NCBI GenBank assembly: GCA_002419465.1
Contig: DIGE01000012.1
Coordinates: forward strand, 17,538 to 81,537
DNA: 64,000 nt
Reading direction: 5' to 3'
From: Geobacter sp. UBA5730
GTDB taxonomy: Bacteria > Desulfobacterota > Desulfuromonadia > Geobacterales > Pseudopelobacteraceae
Within the stretch, counting starts at the first letter, position 1; every line of letters begins with the position of its first letter. The notes beneath the pieces were generated by a model. That model made no database searches and was not told the origin of the DNA. It saw nothing but the letters and a program-made list of their open reading frames with translations. The translations under genes were made by a program, and so were the position numbers. Below are positions 30,913 to 39,329 of this stretch, one piece after another.

Positions 30913-32490
30913 ATGCCGCGAGTTGTCAGTATCGATACCTCCCACCGGGAGCGGCGCCGAATCGTTCGTTTACTGGATTTTCTGAAACGGGACAACCTGA
31001 CCAGGGATCAACTGGAGCGGATCGGCCGTCGGCTACAGAAGGCCGGCCGCCGCGCCTTGCCGCCGCTGGTGCGCCGGCTGTGGCACGAACAGGATCGTGA
31101 ACAGCTCTATCGTTACACCTGCATGCTGGACTTCTTTGACGCCACCAGCTGGCTGGATCAGCTGGTGGCCTTGACCCTGCGGCGGCGTGATCTGGGGGAG
31201 GAAGGCCGGATTCCGCTGCTGGAGATACTGCAGGACTACGGGGTGGATGTCTCGGCTCCGCCTTTTTCCCGGGCGGACCTGAACGCCGGCTCGCTGAACA
31301 GTTTCCTGGATACCTGTCTCAAGGAAGAGGCCTGGGGGCTGGTACGCTTCATGGATCGTTTTCTGGATGCCGATGAGGTGCTGCGCACCCAGCTGATCCG
31401 GCGACTGGGGGGGCGTGCCGACTGTGGCCCCGCTGCGGCGGCCATTCTGCGGATGCTGGCCTATTTTGAGTATGCCGAAGTGGCCGGTCTGGCGGTGGAA
31501 ACACTGGGCAGCCTGCGGCATGGCTGTGCCCTGACCGTTCTACAGCAACTGCAATACCTGATCGTTGCAGGCCTGGACGAGCGGATCGAACGCAGTATCC
31601 GCCGGCTGGGATTTCTGGGGATTCGCGATCCGCAGCCACTGCCCGGCCACCTGGGGGCTGCTGCTGAGCTAATCACGACCCAATGCTCGCCGATTGACTG
31701 CTATGGTGTCAGGACTGTCTGGTTTTCCTGGACGCTGGCGGACGGCAGCCTGACAACACTGGTGTTGCAGATTGGTGATGGGGAGGGGGTGCTGCATGCC
31801 GTGCAGACGCGCTTCCCGACCCTGAAAGAGCATGACGAGTATCTGGACGAGGTCAACGCAGACGAGGGGATGTTCCCCGTAGGGCTGCCCTACCTGGTGA
31901 GCCTGCTGAAGGATGCCACCCAACAGAGTATCGAGCAGCACTTTTATCTGCCCCCCGATCTGTATGCCGGCCGGCAGCTGCTGGGCGCGCTCGATTTAAG
32001 GCCTGAACAGTACCTGCCCAGCTTTTCGGTTGAACTGCTGGATGGTCTGGTAGAGCGGCTGGCTGCGCATCTTGCCGAAAGCGAGGCACTGCTGGAAGAG
32101 CCGTTTTTTGAGGGCTGGATCTACGCCGATCTGCTGGTCTACGATCTGGCCGAATCGGCTGGGCCCGGCCCGCTGCTTGATCGTGCCCCTGACCAGCAGG
32201 AACCCTTTCTGGAGCGGTTCTGCGCTGAGCTGATCGAGCCCCAAAAGCTGGCTTTGTTGCGCAGGTTGCTGCTGAGCGCCGACCTGATGCAGCAGTGCGG
32301 CGTCGAGCCGGAACTGGTGCAACGGGTGCTGGCGGTGGCCTTAAGTCTGGTGGGTGCGCCGATTCCGTTGGTCCGCCACCCTTTTATCCGGCGGCTGGCC
32401 CTGGACAGTATCGAGATGGCCCGCCAATCACTCGATGAAGGCTTTGACCCGCGCAAACAACAGACGTTTGATGAAGAGGAATGGGAATGA
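30913..32490 (+). CDS. Unrecognised 525-residue protein, helical repeat-like
   Basis: I do not recognise this family. The N-terminus is very basic (HRERRRIVRLLDFLKRDN), then residues about 30-230 look like HEAT-type helical pairs, with leucine-rich helices such as AGRRALPPLVRRLWHEQDREQLY and ALTVLQQLQYLIVAGLDERIERSIRRLG split around turns. The middle (ITTQCSPIDCYGVRTVWFSW) looks like a separate beta-rich domain. It starts at ATG 30913, 10 bases after gyrA, and its stop overlaps the gpsA ATG, so it is in the gyrase-gpsA transcription unit. A scaffold role is only a guess. An upstream ATG at 30877 would read inside gyrA. Confidence 0.75.
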   Translation: MPRVVSIDTSHRERRRIVRLLDFLKRDNLTRDQLERIGRRLQKAGRRALPPLVRRLWHEQDREQLYRYTCMLDFFDATSWLDQLVALTLRRRDLGEEGRIPLLEILQDYGVDVSAPPFSRADLNAGSLNSFLDTCLKEEAWGLVRFMDRFLDADEVLRTQLIRRLGGRADCGPAAAAILRMLAYFEYAEVAGLAVETLGSLRHGCALTVLQQLQYLIVAGLDERIERSIRRLGFLGIRDPQPLPGHLGAAAELITTQCSPIDCYGVRTVWFSWTLADGSLTTLVLQIGDGEGVLHAVQTRFPTLKEHDEYLDEVNADEGMFPVGLPYLVSLLKDATQQSIEQHFYLPPDLYAGRQLLGALDLRPEQYLPSFSVELLDGLVERLAAHLAESEALLEEPFFEGWIYADLLVYDLAESAGPGPLLDRAPDQQEPFLERFCAELIEPQKLALLRRLLLSADLMQQCGVEPELVQRVLAVALSLVGAPIPLVRHPFIRRLALDSIEMARQSLDEGFDPRKQQTFDEEEWE

Positions 32491-33488
32491 AGATCGCGGT
32501 GATCGGTGCAGGAAGCTGGGGTACAGCCTTGGCGCTGGTGCTGGCCGGCAATGGGCACGAGGTCTGTCTCTGGGCCTATGAATCGGAGCTGGTGACCGGC
32601 ATGCAGGTCAATCGGGTGAATCACCTGTTTCTGGCCGGGGTGGCACTACACCCGGCCATGACCTTCACCAACGATCTGAACACAGCAGTCAAGGACTGCG
32701 AACTGGTGTTGCTGGTCACCCCCACCCAGGTGTTGCGGGGTGTTTTAGGGAAACTGGCAGCTACGCTAGCTCCCAACGCCCTGCTGGTGAACGCCTCCAA
32801 AGGGATTGAACTGGGAACCCTGTGCACCGTTTCTCAGATCGTAAGCCAGGTGCTGGGGGAAGCCGCCCTGGATCGCTACGTGGCCTTGTCTGGCCCCACC
32901 TTTGCCAAAGAGGTGGCCGTTGGACTGCCCTCGCTGATCGTGGCGGGCTCGCGCAATCAGGTGGCTGCCCAACAGGTGCAGGCTGCCTTCAGCAATCGTG
33001 TTTTTCGGGTGTATTCCAGCGATGATTCCGTGGGGGTTGAGCTGGGCGGAGCGACCAAGAACGTGATCGCCATCGCGGCCGGTATCTCCGACGGACTTGG
33101 GTTCGGTCACAACACACGGGCTGCCCTGATCACCCGCGGTCTGGCGGAGATGCGTCGCCTGGGCAGGGCTCTGGGGGCGCAGGACGCCACCTTTGCCGGT
33201 CTGGCGGGCATGGGGGATCTGGTGCTGACCTGTACGGGCGATCTTTCACGTAATCGGACAGTGGGGATGAAGCTGGGCCAGGGCCAAAAACTGACCGATA
33301 TCCTTGCCGAGATGCGGATGGTGGCCGAAGGGGTCAAAAGCGCCGAGTCGGTGAATGCGCTGGCGCAGCGGCTTGGTGTGGAGATGCCGATCACCGCCAA
33401 GGTCTATGAGATTCTGCACTGTGACATGTCGGCCCGGCAGGCGGTGCTGGAACTGATGGCGCGGGATCTCAAGGCGGAGCATGCCTGA
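32487..33488 (+). CDS. gpsA: Glycerol-3-phosphate dehydrogenase [NAD(P)+]
   Basis: A 333-residue enzyme that reduces dihydroxyacetone phosphate to sn-glycerol 3-phosphate for phospholipid synthesis. NAD(P) site GAGSWGTALALVLAGNGHEV at the N-terminus; LSGPTFAKEVAVGLPS, GGATKNVIAIAAGISDGLGFG with the catalytic Lys, and GLAGMGDLVLTC are characteristic. The ATG at 32487 follows GAGGAATGGGA and overlaps the preceding stop (ATGA); an ATG two codons earlier lacks that spacing. Confidence 0.95.
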   Translation: MKIAVIGAGSWGTALALVLAGNGHEVCLWAYESELVTGMQVNRVNHLFLAGVALHPAMTFTNDLNTAVKDCELVLLVTPTQVLRGVLGKLAATLAPNALLVNASKGIELGTLCTVSQIVSQVLGEAALDRYVALSGPTFAKEVAVGLPSLIVAGSRNQVAAQQVQAAFSNRVFRVYSSDDSVGVELGGATKNVIAIAAGISDGLGFGHNTRAALITRGLAEMRRLGRALGAQDATFAGLAGMGDLVLTCTGDLSRNRTVGMKLGQGQKLTDILAEMRMVAEGVKSAESVNALAQRLGVEMPITAKVYEILHCDMSARQAVLELMARDLKAEHA

Positions 33489-33640
33489 TCCGCACGGAGC
33501 GCCGATTTCCTTGCTGCGTACTGTGCATTGCCGATAACCTGCTGCGGCTCAACACCGCAGTCTCGTGCCAGGTCACCGGCGGTCCAAACTGCGCCGACCA
33601 CCACCACGATACCACCCAGAACAACAATCGCTTCCATCAT
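33404..33640 (-). CDS. Small putative membrane protein antisense to gpsA 3' end
   Basis: A 78-residue open frame starting MMEAIVVLGGIVVVVGAVW, one strong N-terminal membrane segment, followed by a polar Ala/Arg/Ser-rich tail. It has a good ribosome-binding site (AAGGTGAGG, about 6 bases before the ATG at 33640). The last 85 bases run antisense to the gpsA coding end, so the C-terminal composition may be partly constrained by gpsA. No family recognised; could also start at the second Met. Confidence 0.45.
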   Translation of the reverse strand: MMEAIVVLGGIVVVVGAVWTAGDLARDCGVEPQQVIGNAQYAARKSALRADQACSALRSRAISSSTACRADMSQCRIS

Positions 33641-33774
33641 AAAGCACCTCACCTTTGAATGGTTTAAAAGGTAGCATAAAGGTCTGACAGGAAATGTCCG
33701 ATGGGTGGAATGGGTGCGGCAGATAACTTTTCGCTTGCTTTTTGGTTTAAGCAGTGTTAATAGATTTGTTCCTT

Positions 33775-33861
33775 GCCCAGGTGGTGGAATTGGTAGACAC
33801 GCAAGATTCAGGTTCTTGTGCTCGCAAGGGTGTGCTAGTTCGAGTCTAGTCCTGGGCACCA
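33775..33861 (+). tRNA. tRNA-Leu (anticodon CAG)
   Basis: Cloverleaf visible: acceptor stem GCCCAGG/CCTGGGC, D-arm GGTGGAATTGGTAGAC, anticodon stem CAAGA/TCTTG around loop TTCAGGT giving anticodon CAG, long variable arm, T-arm with GTTCGAGTC, and a genomically encoded ACCA end. Long variable arm and anticodon fit leucine (CUG codons). Confidence 0.95.
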
Positions 33862-33867
33862 ACGATC

Positions 33868-33910
33868 AAAAGCCATTGAAATCGATCAAAAGATTTCAGT
33901 GGCTTTTTCG
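33868..33910 (+). terminator. Rho-independent terminator after tRNA-Leu
   Basis: Near-perfect hairpin: AAAGCCATTGAAATC pairs with GATTTCAGTGGCTTT across a short loop, followed by TTCGTTTTT. It lies 7 bases after the tRNA CCA end. The loop region GATCAAAAG adds no further pairing. Confidence 0.85.
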
Positions 33911-34183
33911 TTTTTGACGAGGCTGTGGCGGTGGATACCGGCGTCGCCGGCCCGCTTGTGTAATTTCAATAACTATGTAAGTATAAGCAAAAACTTGCAA
34001 AAAGACCGTCCGAGCTGTCGGGGGATTTTGGGGGCGTGCAGGGCAGCGTGATTGTTAAATCATGTTATGTTACCGCATGTTGCATTGTTGATACGAGGCT
34101 CGCCCTCGCACCATTGACAAGAAACACCCCCGGAGACAGGTGCTTCGGGGGTGTTTCTTGTTCCGGTTCAGAACGGAGTTGTG
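33911..34183. promoter_or_regulatory. Non-coding leader region before radical-SAM/rng operon, with strong hairpin
   Basis: No gene is seen in these 273 bases. Near the 3' end, CAAGAAACACCCCCG (34118-34132) pairs perfectly with CGGGGGTGTTTCTTG (34146-34160) over a 13-base loop. The hairpin ends 23 bases before the radical-SAM ATG at 34184. The right arm is followed by TTCC, not a T-run, so it is either a terminator of an unseen short transcript or a leader structure. A TTGACA at 34114-34119 overlaps its left arm. Promoter position is uncertain. Confidence 0.6.
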
Positions 34184-36664
34184 ATGAATCTGTTGGATGT
34201 AGAAAAGCCTGCTCGCTACATGGGTGGTGAGATGGGCTCGGTGATCAAGCCTCAGGCAGAGCTGCGGATCGCCCTGGCGTTCCCGGATGTCTATGAAGTG
34301 GGTATGAGCCATCTGGGGTTGAAGGTACTCTACCGGATTTTGAATGATCTGGACGGGGTAGCCGCCGAGCGGGTTTATGCACCCTGGCCCGACATGGCTG
34401 CACTGATGGCGGCAGAAGGCGCACCGCTGGCCACCCTTGAAACCGCCACGCCTCTGCCAACCTGCGATCTGATCGGTTTTACCCTGCAGTACGAGCTCTC
34501 CTGTACCAATATCCTTGCCATGCTGAAACAGGCCGGCATCCCCTGGCGGGCTGCAGAGCGTAACAACGGCTTCCCGCTGGTTATCGGTGGTGGCCCCGGT
34601 GCCTACAATCCCGAGCCGCTGGCCCCGTTTTTTGACGCTTTTTTATTGGGTGACGGTGAAGAGGCGATCGTTGAGATAGCCAACCTCTTGCTTCAGTGGA
34701 AGCAGGAAGGTGGCGGCGACAAGACGGCACTGCTGGAGCGTCTGGCAGGGATCGACGGTATCTACATCCCTTCTTTTTTCAGTATCGACTATCATCCGGA
34801 CGGTAGGATCGCCGCCATCACCTCGCTCAAGCCGGAGCACGGGCAGGTGCGCCGGCGGTTTCTGGCCGATCTGGAAGCGGCAGCCTTTCCGGACCAGCCG
34901 ATCATTCCGTTCATGAAGACTATTCACGACCGGGTGGCGGTGGAGATCGCCCGGGGCTGTACCCGTGGCTGCCGGTTTTGTCAGGCCGGCTATATCTACC
35001 GTCCGTTGCGTGAGCGGTCAGCAGAGCGGATTCAGGAGCTGATCCAGACCTCCCTGCAGGCCAGCGGCTATGATGAAATTTCGTTGCTGTCCCTGTCCAC
35101 CGGGGATCACAGCTGTATCGGACCGCTGCTGCAAAATATGATGCAGCAGTATGCTGCCAGCCGGGTGGCGGTATCGCTGCCTTCCCTGCGGGTGGGGACC
35201 CTCACGCCGGAGCTGATTGATGAAATCCGCCGGGTCCGCAAGACCGGATTTACCCTGGCTCCGGAAGCCGGAAGCGAGCGATTGCGGCGGGTGATCAACA
35301 AGGGGATCACGGAGGCTGATCTGCTGGAGGGGGCGGCCAACATCTTCGGCGCCGGCTGGCGGCTGATCAAGCTGTATTTCATGATGGGTCTGCCCAGTGA
35401 GACTCAGGAAGACCTGCTGGCAATTGCCGACCTGGCCCGGCAGGTAAAGCAGCAGGCCCGCAAGGCCGGTGGTCAGGGCGAGGTGAACGTGGCGGTCAGC
35501 ACCTTTGTGCCCAAGCCCCACACGCCGTTTCAGTGGCAGCGGCAGCTCAACCTGGAAGAAACCCGGGAACGTCAGCGGTTTTTGCGTGATGAGCTCAAGC
35601 GGCGCAAGCTGCACTACAAGTATCAGGAACCGGAACTCTCTTTTTTGGAAGGGGTGGTTGCCCGCGGTGATCGCCGTCTTGCTCCGGTGCTGGAGCGGGC
35701 CGTTGCATTGGGCTGTCAGTTCGATGGCTGGCGGGAGCATTTTTCGCTGGAGCGCTGGCTACAGGCCTTCCGGGAGTGCGGCATAGATCCGGAATGGTAT
35801 CTGCGGGAACGCAGCCAGGATGAACTGCTGCCGTGGGCCCACCTGGACAGCGGCGTGAATCCTGGGTTTTTGCTACAGGAATATCAGGCCGCCCTGGCGG
35901 AGGCGATCACCGAGGATTGCCGTAGCGGCCACTGCTCGTCCTGCGGCGTGTGTGATTTCAAACAGATCCGCAACCATCTGGTGCCGCCGGTGTTGTCGTC
36001 ACTACCCGCACAGCTTCCGGCCGCCGGGGTGGAGCCGCAGCAGCAGCGTCTGCGGATGCGCTTCTCCAAGCGGGGCAAGATCAGCAACCTGAGTCATCTT
36101 GAGTTGATCAACCTGTTCACCCGCGCGGTCAGCCGTGCCGGCCTGCCGGTGCTCTACTCCCAGGGCTTTCATCCCCATCCGCGTTTTTCGTTTGCCACTG
36201 CCACCTCGGTGGGCATCGAGTCCGAGGCCGAGTACCTCGATATCTATGTGGGCGGCATGTCCGCCACAGAGGCCAAAGACCGGTTGAACGACGTATTGCC
36301 GGATGGCATCGCCATCCTGGAGGCGGTGGAGATGCCGCTCAAGACCGAGTCGCTGTCGGTGCTGATCGAGGCAACCCGTTACCGGTTGACCGTGCCGGGA
36401 TATGCCGCCGATCAGCTCTCCGAGCAGGTTGTGCAGTTTTTGGCACACTCTTCCTGGCTACAGGTGCGGGAGAAAAAGCGTCAGCGCCAGGAGTTTGATC
36501 TACGGCAGGAGGTGCGTTGCTTAAGCTCCTGTGGTAGTATGCTTGAACTGGTGATCGGGCGTGGCAAGCCGGTAGAGGTAGCCTCTGCGGTCACCGGTAT
36601 CCCGGTTGAGTCGCTGAAGCATTGCCGGATCGAAAAACTGGAAACGATTTTTAATTTCGAATAG
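34184..36664 (+). CDS. TIGR03960-type B12-binding-like radical SAM protein with DUF2344 domain
   Basis: An 826-residue fused protein. The N-terminal part (LALAFPDVYEVGMSHLGLKVLYRIL variant) resembles a cobalamin-binding fold; a radical-SAM core follows with C-x3-C-x2-C in ARGCTRGCRFCQAGYIYRP; the C-terminal DUF2344 part (RMRFSKRGKISNLSHLELINL, YSQGFHPHPRFSFA) is a separate RNA-associated-type domain often next to RNase G. I start at ATG 34184 with ACGGAG upstream, instead of a GTG at 34151 inside the hairpin. Function unknown; proximity to rng (12 bases) and the DUF2344 domain suggest RNA modification, which is inference. Confidence 0.85.
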   Translation: MNLLDVEKPARYMGGEMGSVIKPQAELRIALAFPDVYEVGMSHLGLKVLYRILNDLDGVAAERVYAPWPDMAALMAAEGAPLATLETATPLPTCDLIGFTLQYELSCTNILAMLKQAGIPWRAAERNNGFPLVIGGGPGAYNPEPLAPFFDAFLLGDGEEAIVEIANLLLQWKQEGGGDKTALLERLAGIDGIYIPSFFSIDYHPDGRIAAITSLKPEHGQVRRRFLADLEAAAFPDQPIIPFMKTIHDRVAVEIARGCTRGCRFCQAGYIYRPLRERSAERIQELIQTSLQASGYDEISLLSLSTGDHSCIGPLLQNMMQQYAASRVAVSLPSLRVGTLTPELIDEIRRVRKTGFTLAPEAGSERLRRVINKGITEADLLEGAANIFGAGWRLIKLYFMMGLPSETQEDLLAIADLARQVKQQARKAGGQGEVNVAVSTFVPKPHTPFQWQRQLNLEETRERQRFLRDELKRRKLHYKYQEPELSFLEGVVARGDRRLAPVLERAVALGCQFDGWREHFSLERWLQAFRECGIDPEWYLRERSQDELLPWAHLDSGVNPGFLLQEYQAALAEAITEDCRSGHCSSCGVCDFKQIRNHLVPPVLSSLPAQLPAAGVEPQQQRLRMRFSKRGKISNLSHLELINLFTRAVSRAGLPVLYSQGFHPHPRFSFATATSVGIESEAEYLDIYVGGMSATEAKDRLNDVLPDGIAILEAVEMPLKTESLSVLIEATRYRLTVPGYAADQLSEQVVQFLAHSSWLQVREKKRQRQEFDLRQEVRCLSSCGSMLELVIGRGKPVEVASAVTGIPVESLKHCRIEKLETIFNFE

Positions 36665-36676
36665 AGGTAGCTAACC

Positions 36677-38197
36677 ATGGCATCGGAACTGGTCATTAAT
36701 GTGACGGCCCAGGAGACCCGTATCGCCCTGATCGAGAACGGCACCATTGCCGAGCTCTACATCGAGCGTACGCGGGAAAAGGGGATTGTCGGCAACATCT
36801 ATAAAGGCAGGGTGGTGCGGGTGCTGCCCGGTATGCAGGCCGCCTTTGTGGATATTGGTTTGGAGAAGGCCGCCTTCCTGTACGTGGCAGACGTGTTTGA
36901 CGGGCTGGAGGAATACGAAAATCTGCTGGAGGATGGCAAAAAGGACGATCGCAACGGCGATGATCACGACAGTGCCCACCCGGATTACAAGGTGTTGCAC
37001 CCGATCGAGGATCTGCTTCAGGAGGGCCAGGAACTGCTGGTACAGGTTTCCAAGGAGCCGATCAGCACCAAGGGGGCCCGTATCACCGCCCACATCTCGC
37101 TGCCGGGCCGTCATCTGGTCTATATGCCCACGGTGGAGCATGTCGGCATCTCCCGGCGGATTGAAGAGGAGGCAGAGCGGGAGCGGCTGCGTGAGATTGT
37201 GGAGCGTCAGAAGCAACCTGGCTCCGGTTTTATCGTTCGGACCGCCTCGGAGGGTAAGAGTGAAGAGGATATCACCTCTGACATCGAATATCTGTCCAAG
37301 ATTTGGGATGAAGTGGTCAGAAAAAGGGAAAAAGCCGTTGCCCCCAGCCTGATTCACGCCGATCTGGATGTGGTCCAGAAGGTGGTGCGGGATATCGTCA
37401 CTGACGATGTCACCCGGATCGTCGTGGATTCAAAGAATGATCATGACCGGATCCTGCAGTTTATCTCGACCTTCATGCCCAAGATGAAGTCCAGCATCGA
37501 GCTGTACGACGATGAAGAGCCGATCTTTGATCACTACGGCCTGGAGGTGGAGATCAGCCGGGCTCTGGGACGCAAGGTCTGGCTCAAATCAGGCGGCTAT
37601 ATCATCATCGAACAGACCGAAGCGCTGGCTGCCATTGATGTCAATACCGGGCGTTTCGTAGGCAAGCACAACCTGGAGGACACCATCCTCAAGACCAATC
37701 TTGAGGCGGTCAAGGAGCTGGCCTATCAGCTGCGACTACGCAATATCGGCGGTATCATCATCATCGATTTCATTGATATGGAGAAAGAGGTTAATCGGGA
37801 GAAGGTGTATGGCGCCCTGGAAGAGGCCTTGAAGAGTGACAAGTCCAAGACCAACATTCTGAAAATATCGGAGCTGGGGCTGGTCGAGATGACCCGCAAG
37901 CGTGTGCGGGAGAGCATTGGACGGATGATGTGCGAACCTTGCCCATACTGCGAAGGGCGCGGCTATGTCAAGTCGAAGACCACCATCTGCCATGAAATTT
38001 TTCGGGAGCTGCGCCGCGAGATGCTGGATATCCGTGGCACCAAGGTGCTGCTGACCGTGCATCCCCAGGTGGCCGATCTGCTGTATGACGAGGAACGGCG
38101 CGGTCTGGAGGAGCTGGAGAAAAAATTCAAGAAGCGGGTCACGGTGCGGGCCAAGCCGGGCTTTCACCAGGAACAGTTCGAGGTGGTCATCAACTGA
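36677..38197 (+). CDS. rng: Ribonuclease G (RNase E/G family)
   Basis: A 506-residue endoribonuclease that cuts single-stranded A/U-rich RNA, including 16S rRNA 5' processing. S1 domain (GIVGNIYKGRVVRVLPGMQ), 5'-sensor/RNase-H-like region, catalytic Asp region AAIDVNTGRFVG and IIIIDFIDM, and the zinc-link CPYCEGRGYV. No long scaffolding tail, so RNase G and not RNase E. Located 12 bases after the radical-SAM gene with GAGGTAGC as ribosome-binding site. Confidence 0.93.
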   Translation: MASELVINVTAQETRIALIENGTIAELYIERTREKGIVGNIYKGRVVRVLPGMQAAFVDIGLEKAAFLYVADVFDGLEEYENLLEDGKKDDRNGDDHDSAHPDYKVLHPIEDLLQEGQELLVQVSKEPISTKGARITAHISLPGRHLVYMPTVEHVGISRRIEEEAERERLREIVERQKQPGSGFIVRTASEGKSEEDITSDIEYLSKIWDEVVRKREKAVAPSLIHADLDVVQKVVRDIVTDDVTRIVVDSKNDHDRILQFISTFMPKMKSSIELYDDEEPIFDHYGLEVEISRALGRKVWLKSGGYIIIEQTEALAAIDVNTGRFVGKHNLEDTILKTNLEAVKELAYQLRLRNIGGIIIIDFIDMEKEVNREKVYGALEEALKSDKSKTNILKISELGLVEMTRKRVRESIGRMMCEPCPYCEGRGYVKSKTTICHEIFRELRREMLDIRGTKVLLTVHPQVADLLYDEERRGLEELEKKFKKRVTVRAKPGFHQEQFEVVIN

Positions 38198-38320
38198 GTC
38201 CCGCCTCAGCAGAGGACCTCCGAGATTATAGCTTGGCTGTGGATGCCTCCGGACACACTCGGATCAGATCATCCAATACAATAATCCCATTACCCTTCCC
38301 GCCAGTTTTCGATGAAAAGC

Positions 38321-38349
38321 AAAAAGCCCCTAATTTTTCAGAGGCTTTT
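38321..38349. terminator. Terminator hairpin between rng and tRNA-Ser
   Basis: AAAAGCCCCT at the left and AGAGGCTTTT at the right form a stem with one mismatch over a T-rich loop; T and A runs on either side could serve both strands. It is placed to end rng on the plus strand and the tRNA-Ser transcript on the minus strand. Confidence 0.65.
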
Positions 38350-38380
38350 GTATTGCATCGGACGATGCGGGATTGCTTAC

Positions 38381-38471
38381 TGGCGGAGAGGGAGGGATTT
38401 GAACCCTCGGTACGTGATTAGCGTACACACGATTTCCAATCGTGCTCCTTCAGCCGCTCGGACACCTCTCC
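38381..38471 (-). tRNA. tRNA-Ser (anticodon GGA)
   Basis: On the minus strand the acceptor stem GGAGAGG pairs with CCTCTCC, followed by G and an encoded CCA. The anticodon stem CACGA/TCGTG encloses TTGGAAA, giving anticodon GGA. A long variable arm (GTACGCTAATCACGTAC) and T-loop GGTTCAAATCC are present. Ninety-one nucleotides, typical for tRNA-Ser. Confidence 0.95.
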
Positions 38472-38579
38472 GCGGAAGGATCATGAAGATTACTGCAATC
38501 TTTTCAGCTTGTCCAGAACTTTGTTGGGCTTCCGTCGCAACCGGAATCACGTTACAGTCACCCCAAGGAGGAGTCCGTG

Positions 38580-39326
38580 ATGGTCGGTATTGTAACAGCC
38601 ATGCCGGAAGAGCGCAGCGCCGTGCTGAAACAGGTTCGCGGGGTGCAGCGCGCACGGCTTGCGACACTCGACCTGTATCGGGGTAGTCTGGCCGGACGCG
38701 AACTCGCCGTGGTGGAAGGAGGCATGGGCAGCGCTGCGGCCACCCGCGCAACGCAGCTGTTAATCAAGGAGCTTAACCCTGCAATCATCCTGTCGTCGGG
38801 CTACTGCGGCGCGGTGCGGCCAGGGCCGCAAACCGGAGATCTGGTGCTTTGCTGCCGGCTGTTCACGGCTGACAGTACGGGATTACAGGAATTGACGCTG
38901 CCGGGCAATCAGCTGGCCGCCGGTCGCCTGGCGGCCGGATTACAGCAACAGGGTCTGCAGGCCTGGCAAGGCAGTTTCATTACCACCCATGGGATCGTTA
39001 CCAAGGCGGCTCTGGCTGCCAGCCTCGACGAGACGTTGCCCCATCCGGTGCTGGAGATGGAGAGCGCGGCGGTGGCACTGGCAGCCGCAGAAGCCAACAT
39101 CCCCTTCCTCGGTTTACGGGCGGTCAGCGACGATGCCGCAGAGGAACTGCAGTTTTCACTGAACGAGATATGTGGCAAAGACGGGCAGGTGTCGGTGGGG
39201 CGGGTGCTCTGGCTGCTGGCCCGGCGGCCGTTGCTGTTGGGGCAGTTCCTGCGGCTGGCGGCCGGCAGCGCCAAGGCCGGCACGAGCCTGGGGCAGGCGC
39301 TGGAAAAGCTGGTGCCACTGCTCTAG
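38580..39326 (+). CDS. Nucleoside phosphorylase-like protein (MTA/SAH nucleosidase family)
   Basis: A 248-residue phosphorylase-superfamily protein. Core segments are VGIVTAMPEERSAVL at the N-terminus, VVEGGMGSAAATRATQLL, AIILSSGYCGAV and VLEMESAAVALAAAEANIPFLGLRAVSDDA, the last carrying the catalytic M-E-S and a late Asp. It could be an MTA/SAH nucleosidase or a hopanoid-associated phosphorylase; the end is longer and hydrophobic compared with MTAN. ATG 38580 follows AAGGAGG; a GTG just before it is an alternative. Confidence 0.72.
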   Translation: MVGIVTAMPEERSAVLKQVRGVQRARLATLDLYRGSLAGRELAVVEGGMGSAAATRATQLLIKELNPAIILSSGYCGAVRPGPQTGDLVLCCRLFTADSTGLQELTLPGNQLAAGRLAAGLQQQGLQAWQGSFITTHGIVTKAALAASLDETLPHPVLEMESAAVALAAAEANIPFLGLRAVSDDAAEELQFSLNEICGKDGQVSVGRVLWLLARRPLLLGQFLRLAAGSAKAGTSLGQALEKLVPLL

Positions 39327-39329
39327 AAA

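Noticed and set aside
29247..30995. Long antisense open frame over gyrA
   Set aside because: Same shadow effect; no family features and no ribosome-binding site.
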